Positions 13,745-18,030 of a stretch of 18,030 nt of DNA are shown here, piece by piece. This DNA comes from CAZABP01 sp964483245 (GTDB lineage Bacteria > Planctomycetota > UBA1135 > UBA2386). Below the pieces are notes generated by a model that saw only the letters and a program-made list of their open reading frames with translations, had not been told where the DNA came from and did not search any database. The position numbers and the translations under genes were made by a program. How positions within the stretch are numbered: position 1 is the first letter of the stretch; every line of letters starts with the position of its first letter. The stretch spans positions 1 to 18,030 of the forward strand of contig CAZABP010000073.1 of assembly GCA_964483245.1 (NCBI GenBank), read 5' to 3'.

Positions 13745-15121
13745 ATGACGAGTCCGGCCCCCGAAGAACCCAGACCCCTGATGCGCCGCGGGGAGGCGAT
13801 CCGGATCCTCGTCATGGCCGTCGTGCTCGGGATCCTGATGATCGCGTATCTGATCCAGGTGCCGGGGAGCCGCGACGAGGCCGTCCGCAACATCCCGGTG
13901 CGCCACACCGAGATCGTCGTGCCGCAGCTCGATGCCGCGCTGCTGGCGACGGTCCGGGACCGCACGCGCGTCGAGCGGATCCAGACCGAGGAGAACGTCC
14001 TCGCGCATCTGCTCGAGCAGTCGCTCGACATCGTGCCGGCGGTTGCGCAGGCGCTGGGGATGCCGAACGAGCCGGTCCCGATCGCGAATCTGCGTGCCGA
14101 TCCGGCGAGCTGGCGCGGCAAGTACCTGTGGTACGAAGGCACCGTCGAGTCGCTGGCGAAGCCACGCAGCGGCCATCCGCGGCTCGGCTACAAGATCCAC
14201 GAGGCGATCCTGCGGACGCGCGCGGGTGACGCGGTCGTCGCGCTGTTCTCGCTGCCCTCGGACCCGGAGCTGAAGGTCGGCTCGTTCGTGCGCTGCGAGG
14301 GCTTCTTCATGAAGCTGCGCGACGGCAACTTCCCGCCGCTCGACGAAGCACCGGTCCTGGTCGGTCCGGGGCTGCAGCCGGCGATCGCCGAACGCGAGCA
14401 GGTCACCGAGCTCGACCCGCAGGTGCTGGCCCAGGTCCTCGACGGCAGGCTCGGGCCGGATGGGCTGCTGGCGGATCCGCAGGAGGGCGGGAATCCGCTC
14501 GTCGATTCGCAGGGGCTGCCGCTGTGGCACCTCGCCAGCTACGCCCAACACCGCGAGGCGACGTCGACGCGCGAGCAGTTGCTCGCCGTGCCGCCGTTCG
14601 TCAAACAGGAGCAGTTCTACGACGCGCAGCTCGGGCGCATCCCGCGCGGCACGCCGATGCGCGTGCTCGGCTCGTTCATCGAGGCGACGACGATGCCGGC
14701 GCGGATGAATCCGTACGGCTTCCGGCACTGGTCGGAGGTCTGGATCCAGTGCCGGGATCTCGGCGGACGCACGATCGCGGTCTGGCTCCCGGACGACATC
14801 GCGCTGAGCGGTGAGTGGCGGCATGGCGCGCCGGTGCAGGTGCATGGCCTGCTGTTCCGGCGCTACTACTTCGAGAGCCGCGAGGGGCAGCCGACGGTGG
14901 CGCCGGTGTTCGTCGCGGCGAAGCTGAACCGGTTCGAGCTGCCGGACGATCCGCTCGGGCTCGCCGGTGGGATCGCGATCGCGGGCACGTTCAGCCTGCT
15001 GTGCGTGTTCCTGTTCTGGAATCACCGGCGCGAGCAGCGCGCACGCCGCGACCACGAGCAGCAGATGATCGCCCGCCGCCGCCGCCGGCGGGACCTGCCG
15101 ACGGTGGCCGGCACCGCGTGA
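13745..15121 (+). CDS. Two-TM protein with two OB-like extracytoplasmic domains
   Basis: A 458-aa protein of no family I can name. One TM lies near the N-terminus (about 21–38, LVMAVVLGILMIAYLI) and another near the C-terminus (about 405–424, GIAIAGTFSLLCVFLFW), followed by a basic tail with six Arg in a row. The ~360 residues between are probably outside the cytoplasm. Two segments look OB-fold-like by pattern: ~117–205 (KYLWYEGTVESLAKP, GSFVRCEGFFMK) and ~290–400 (GTPMRVLGSFIEATTM, GAPVQVHGLLFRRYYF), each with a paired 'make/extend' strand layout that binds ligand or protein in other families. The start ATG 13745 has a -10-like box 9 nt upstream. The stop overlaps aroB by 4 nt (GTGA), so it is co-translated with a shikimate gene, but nothing in the sequence links it to that pathway. 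Confidence 0.85.
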   Translation: MTSPAPEEPRPLMRRGEAIRILVMAVVLGILMIAYLIQVPGSRDEAVRNIPVRHTEIVVPQLDAALLATVRDRTRVERIQTEENVLAHLLEQSLDIVPAVAQALGMPNEPVPIANLRADPASWRGKYLWYEGTVESLAKPRSGHPRLGYKIHEAILRTRAGDAVVALFSLPSDPELKVGSFVRCEGFFMKLRDGNFPPLDEAPVLVGPGLQPAIAEREQVTELDPQVLAQVLDGRLGPDGLLADPQEGGNPLVDSQGLPLWHLASYAQHREATSTREQLLAVPPFVKQEQFYDAQLGRIPRGTPMRVLGSFIEATTMPARMNPYGFRHWSEVWIQCRDLGGRTIAVWLPDDIALSGEWRHGAPVQVHGLLFRRYYFESREGQPTVAPVFVAAKLNRFELPDDPLGLAGGIAIAGTFSLLCVFLFWNHRREQRARRDHEQQMIARRRRRRDLPTVAGTA

Positions 15122-16137
15122 TCTCGCTGCGCTGCGCGCCGCCGCGCGGCCGGCCGACCGAAGTGCGGATCGGCTCCGGCGTGCTGCGCAACTGGACTCC
15201 GGGCGCAAGCTCGGGACTCGTGCTCGTCGACGCAGCGGCGGCCGAGGTCGTCGTGCCGCGCCTCCCGGTCGCCTGGCCCCGGCTCGTGCACGCCGGCGGA
15301 GAGTCGATCAAGACGATCCACGCGCTCGGCCGGCTGCTCGAAGAGCTCGCCGGTGCCGGGCTGGATCGCACCTCGTGCCTGCTGGTCGCGGGCGGCGGCG
15401 CACTCGGCGATCTCGGCGGGCTGGCAGCGGCGTTGTACCTCCGCGGCATCCGGCTCGTCAGCGTCCCGACGACGCTGCTCGCGATGGTCGACAGCGCCGT
15501 CGGCGGCAAGACCGCGATCAACCTGAGCGCCGGCAAGAACCTCGCCGGGACCTACTGGCCGGCGGAGCTGGTGCTGATCGATCCGGACCTGCTGCAGAGT
15601 CTGCCGCCCGCGCAGTGGCGCTCCGGCCTCGGCGAGCTGCTCAAGATGGCGATCGGCCTCGAACCGGAGCTGTTCGCGCTGCTCGCGGACGCCGGCCCGC
15701 CGGAGGCCCTGCCGGCCGACCTGCTCGTGCGCGCGATCGAGCTCGCGGTCGCCCGCAAGCTGGCGGTCGTCGAAGCCGATCCGGACGAGCAGAACGGGCG
15801 CCGGTTGCTCAACCTCGGGCACACGCTGGGCCATGCGCTCGAGCTGGCGCAGCCGGGGATCCTGCACGGCGAGGCGGTCGCGCGCGGACTGCACTTCGCA
15901 CTCGACGTCGCCGGCGCACGCGGCGCGATCACGGCGGCCGACGCCGGAGCCGCGCGCGCACTGCTGGAACAGCACGGTTTTCCATCCCACGCGCTGCCGC
16001 CGCGCGCCGCGCTCGAGCCGTTCCTGCGCCACGACAAGAAGGTCGAGCGGGATCACATCCATTTCGTGCTGCCGACCGGACGCGGGCGTTCCCGCACCGA
16101 GCCGATCCCGCTCGCCGAGCTGCTCGCCCGGCTCTGA
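15118..16137 (+). CDS. aroB: 3-dehydroquinate synthase
   Basis: A 339-aa protein starting at GTG 15118 within the stop of the preceding gene; the longer open frame upstream is the previous gene out of frame. AroB converts DAHP to 3-dehydroquinate, the second step of the shikimate pathway, using NAD and a divalent metal. NAD-binding and catalytic motifs are clear: GGGALGDLGG at 92–101 and PTTLLAMVDSAVGGKTAIN at 117–135. The metal ligands appear as Glu173 (GLGELLK), His235 (LNLGHTLGHALE) and His250 (ILHGEAVARG). The length is slightly below the usual ~350–365, with a compressed N-terminal NAD domain. Related sugar-phosphate cyclases (for example deoxy-scyllo-inosose synthases) are less likely given the single housekeeping context next to carB. 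Cytosolic. Confidence 0.93.
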   Translation: MISLRCAPPRGRPTEVRIGSGVLRNWTPGASSGLVLVDAAAAEVVVPRLPVAWPRLVHAGGESIKTIHALGRLLEELAGAGLDRTSCLLVAGGGALGDLGGLAAALYLRGIRLVSVPTTLLAMVDSAVGGKTAINLSAGKNLAGTYWPAELVLIDPDLLQSLPPAQWRSGLGELLKMAIGLEPELFALLADAGPPEALPADLLVRAIELAVARKLAVVEADPDEQNGRRLLNLGHTLGHALELAQPGILHGEAVARGLHFALDVAGARGAITAADAGAARALLEQHGFPSHALPPRAALEPFLRHDKKVERDHIHFVLPTGRGRSRTEPIPLAELLARL

Positions 16138-16168
16138 TTTCTGTTCGGCGCGGCCGGCGGATTTGCTG

Positions 16169-16174
16169 TATTCC
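16169..16174 (+). promoter_or_regulatory. -10-like TATTCC before carB
   Basis: TATTCC within TGCTGTATTCCT ends 12 nt before the ATG at 16187. Its last base departs from TANNNT, so it is weaker than the boxes before moxR and the OB-like gene. The stretch to the ATG (TCCGCCCCCGCA) has no SD. carB would have a near-leaderless mRNA if this is the promoter; read-through from aroB (49-nt gap, no hairpin) is the alternative. Confidence 0.3.
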
Positions 16175-16186
16175 TCCGCCCCCGCA

Positions 16187-18030
16187 ATGCCCCGCCGCCA
16201 GGACCTGAAGTCGATCCTGATCATCGGATCGGGCCCGATCGTGATCGGGCAGGCTTGCGAATTCGACTACTCCGGCACGCAGGCCTGCAAGGCGCTGCGC
16301 GAGGAGGGTTACCGGATCATCCTGATCAACTCGAATCCGGCCACGATCATGACCGATCCGGAGACCGCGGATCGGACCTACATCGAACCGATCACGCCGC
16401 AGACGGTCGCCAAGATCATCGAGCGGGAGCGGCCGGATGCGATCCTGCCGACCCTCGGCGGGCAGACTGCGCTGAACTGCGCGATGCAGCTGCACGAGAG
16501 CGGCGTGCTGGCGCGGTTCGGCGTCGAGATGATCGGCGCGCGTCCGGACGCGATCCGCAAGGCGGAGGGGCGGCAGGAGTTCCGTGCCGCGATGGACCGG
16601 ATCGGGCTGGTCTCCGCGCGCTCGCAGCTCGCCTACTCGATCGAGGAGGCGAACGCCGCGCTGGACGTGATCGGGCTGCCATGCGTGATCCGGCCGGGCT
16701 TCACGCTCGGCGGGACCGGCGGCGGGATCGCCTACAACGTCGAGGAGTTCCGCGAGATCGTGACGCGCGGACTCGACCTGAGCCTGAACCACGAGGTCCT
16801 GATCGAGGAGTCGATCGCGGGCTGGAAGGAGTTCGAGCTCGAGGTCATGCGCGACCGCGCCGACAACGTGGTCATCATCTGCTCGATCGAGAACTTCGAT
16901 CCGATGGGCGTGCACACCGGCGACTCGATCACGGTCGCGCCGGCGCAGACGCTGACCGACCGCGAGTACCAGTTGATGCGCGACGCAGCGATCGCGGTCA
17001 TGCGCGAGATCGGCGTCGACACCGGCGGATCGAACGTGCAGTTCGCGATCAATCCGCGGGACGGCCGCATGGTCGTCATCGAGATGAACCCGCGCGTGTC
17101 GCGTTCGTCCGCGCTGGCGAGCAAGGCGACCGGATTCCCGATCGCGAAGATCGCCGCCAAGCTCGCCGTCGGCTACACGCTGGATGAGATCCGCAACGAC
17201 ATCACGAAGGTCACGCCGGCTTCGTTCGAGCCGACGATCGACTACTGCGTCGTCAAGTTCCCGCGCTGGGCGTTCGAGAAGTTCCCGACCGCCGACCCGA
17301 CGCTGACGACGCAGATGAAGTCGGTCGGCGAGGCGATGGCGATCGGGCGCACCTTCAAGGAAGCGATGCAGAAGGCGCTGCGCTCGCTCGAAGTCGGTCG
17401 CACCGGGTTCGGCAACGTGCCGGGCCGCCCGCACTTCGGCGATGCCCTGCCGGATCCGGAGGAGATCCACTCGCACCTGGTGACGCCGCGCGCGGATCGG
17501 ATCGACTGGATCCGCAGCGCGATGTTGAGCGGGTTCACGCCGGCGCAGGTCCACGACGCGACCAAGATCGACCCCTGGTTCCTCGACCAGCTCGCCGAGC
17601 TGATCGAGCACGAGCGTGAGCTGGCGCGCGTCGCCGCGTCGGGGCTCGCGGCCCTCGACGCCGCGTTCCTGCGTCGCACCAAGCGCCTGGGCTACAGCGA
17701 TCGGCAGATCGCGGCCGCGTGCCCGCAGCCGACCACCGAGTGGGACGTGCGCCGGCGGCGGCGCGAGCTCGGCATCTGGCCGGTGTTCAAGCTGGTCGAC
17801 ACCTGCGCCGCCGAGTTCGAGTCGTTCACGCCGTACTACTACTCGACCTACGAGCAGGAGGACGAGGTGCGGCTGCCGGAGCAGAAGCCGATCATCGTCG
17901 TGCTCGGCGGCGGGCCGAACCGGATCGGGCAGGGGATCGAGTTCGACTACTGCTGCGTGCACGCCGCGCTCGCGCTGCGCGAGGACGGCTACGAGACCAT
18001 CATGGTCAACTGCAACCCGGAGACGGTGTC
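16187..18030 (+). CDS. carB: Carbamoyl phosphate synthase large subunit (3' end outside window)
   Basis: The first 614 residues of a protein usually ~1070 aa long; the frame stays open to the window end. CarB makes carbamoyl phosphate from bicarbonate, 2 ATP and ammonia channelled from CarA, for pyrimidine and arginine synthesis. The first ATP-grasp half is intact: GSGPIVIGQACEFDYSG near residues 14–30, INSNPATIMTDPE, GGTGGGIAYN, a KEFELEVMRD region, EMNPRVSRSSALASKATG, and GYTLDEI. The oligomerisation domain follows (~400–550, with VDTCAAEFES and YYYSTYEQ at its end). The second half begins near residue 572 with GGGPNRIGQGIEFDYCC, the internal repeat of the first. ATG 16187 is the family start (MPRRxDLKSILIIGSGP). 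carA is not in the window. The long minus-strand frame opposite it is an artefact of GC-rich codons. Confidence 0.97.
   Translation, partial: MPRRQDLKSILIIGSGPIVIGQACEFDYSGTQACKALREEGYRIILINSNPATIMTDPETADRTYIEPITPQTVAKIIERERPDAILPTLGGQTALNCAMQLHESGVLARFGVEMIGARPDAIRKAEGRQEFRAAMDRIGLVSARSQLAYSIEEANAALDVIGLPCVIRPGFTLGGTGGGIAYNVEEFREIVTRGLDLSLNHEVLIEESIAGWKEFELEVMRDRADNVVIICSIENFDPMGVHTGDSITVAPAQTLTDREYQLMRDAAIAVMREIGVDTGGSNVQFAINPRDGRMVVIEMNPRVSRSSALASKATGFPIAKIAAKLAVGYTLDEIRNDITKVTPASFEPTIDYCVVKFPRWAFEKFPTADPTLTTQMKSVGEAMAIGRTFKEAMQKALRSLEVGRTGFGNVPGRPHFGDALPDPEEIHSHLVTPRADRIDWIRSAMLSGFTPAQVHDATKIDPWFLDQLAELIEHERELARVAASGLAALDAAFLRRTKRLGYSDRQIAAACPQPTTEWDVRRRRRELGIWPVFKLVDTCAAEFESFTPYYYSTYEQEDEVRLPEQKPIIVVLGGGPNRIGQGIEFDYCCVHAALALREDGYETIMVNCNPETV

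Noticed and set aside
13013..15208. 731-aa minus-strand open frame
   Set aside because: It is antisense to batE and the OB-like gene, with low-complexity R/Q/D/H composition and no recognisable domain.
15929..17962. 677-aa minus-strand open frame opposite aroB/carB
   Set aside because: It lies antisense to the unmistakable carB and is Arg/Asp/His-rich with no motif; a GC-codon shadow.

Overview
The window is high-GC (mostly G/C at third codon positions), densely coded bacterial chromosome. Three things point to Planctomycetota, probably one of the non-Pirellula-like lineages: a family of large secreted paralogs with a GAPGC-type C-terminal domain, a moxR–DUF58–batABCDE aerotolerance-type operon, and a secreted thioredoxin-fold/TPR protein. 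This assignment is inferred from protein style; no rRNA or marker tree is available here. No tRNA, rRNA, CRISPR array, transposase or phage gene was found, and no gap between genes exceeds 300 bases.

Left part (1–3747): three tandem, same-strand paralogs of a secreted beta-rich protein. The first is cut by the window edge; the other two are each 355 aa. Copies 2 and 3 share a leader of about 67 nt that is around 90% identical and carries a -10-like TAGCCT and two small hairpins. The spacers hold strong inverted repeats (after copies 1 and 2) and GGGTTC hexamer arrays able to form G-quadruplexes (after copies 1 and 3). The pattern of shared residues makes copy 3 look like a mosaic of copies 1 and 2, which suggests gene conversion.

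Middle (3748–5973, minus strand): a 741-aa exported protein with a thioredoxin-like N-terminal fold lacking CxxC, followed by TPR-like helices. It is convergent with paralog 3 and divergent from moxR, with facing -10-like boxes in the 86-bp divergent gap.

Centre (6060–13696, plus strand): an eight-gene operon: moxR (AAA+), DUF58 (vWA-like), a BatD-like anchored protein, batA, batB (membrane vWA proteins), batC (TPR), batD and batE (TPR/SH3). After a 5-nt gap between the first two, every junction is a 4-nt ATGA or GTGA overlap, so the genes are probably translationally coupled. In known systems MoxR ATPases act as chaperones on vWA partners; here the vWA and TPR proteins would form an envelope complex linked to stress tolerance.

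Right part (13745–18030): a two-TM protein with two OB-like extracytoplasmic domains overlaps aroB (3-dehydroquinate synthase) by 4 nt. After a 49-nt gap comes the 5' part of carB (carbamoyl phosphate synthase large subunit), which runs off the window.

A recurring regulatory feature is that moxR, the OB-like gene and carB each have a TANNNT-like box ending only 10–13 nt before the start codon, with no Shine-Dalgarno. This suggests leaderless or near-leaderless mRNAs at operon heads, while operon-internal genes rely on overlaps and some SDs. I did not find a clearly new defence or mobile system. The most unusual material is the mosaic paralog cluster with its leader and spacer structures, and the leaderless-promoter pattern.
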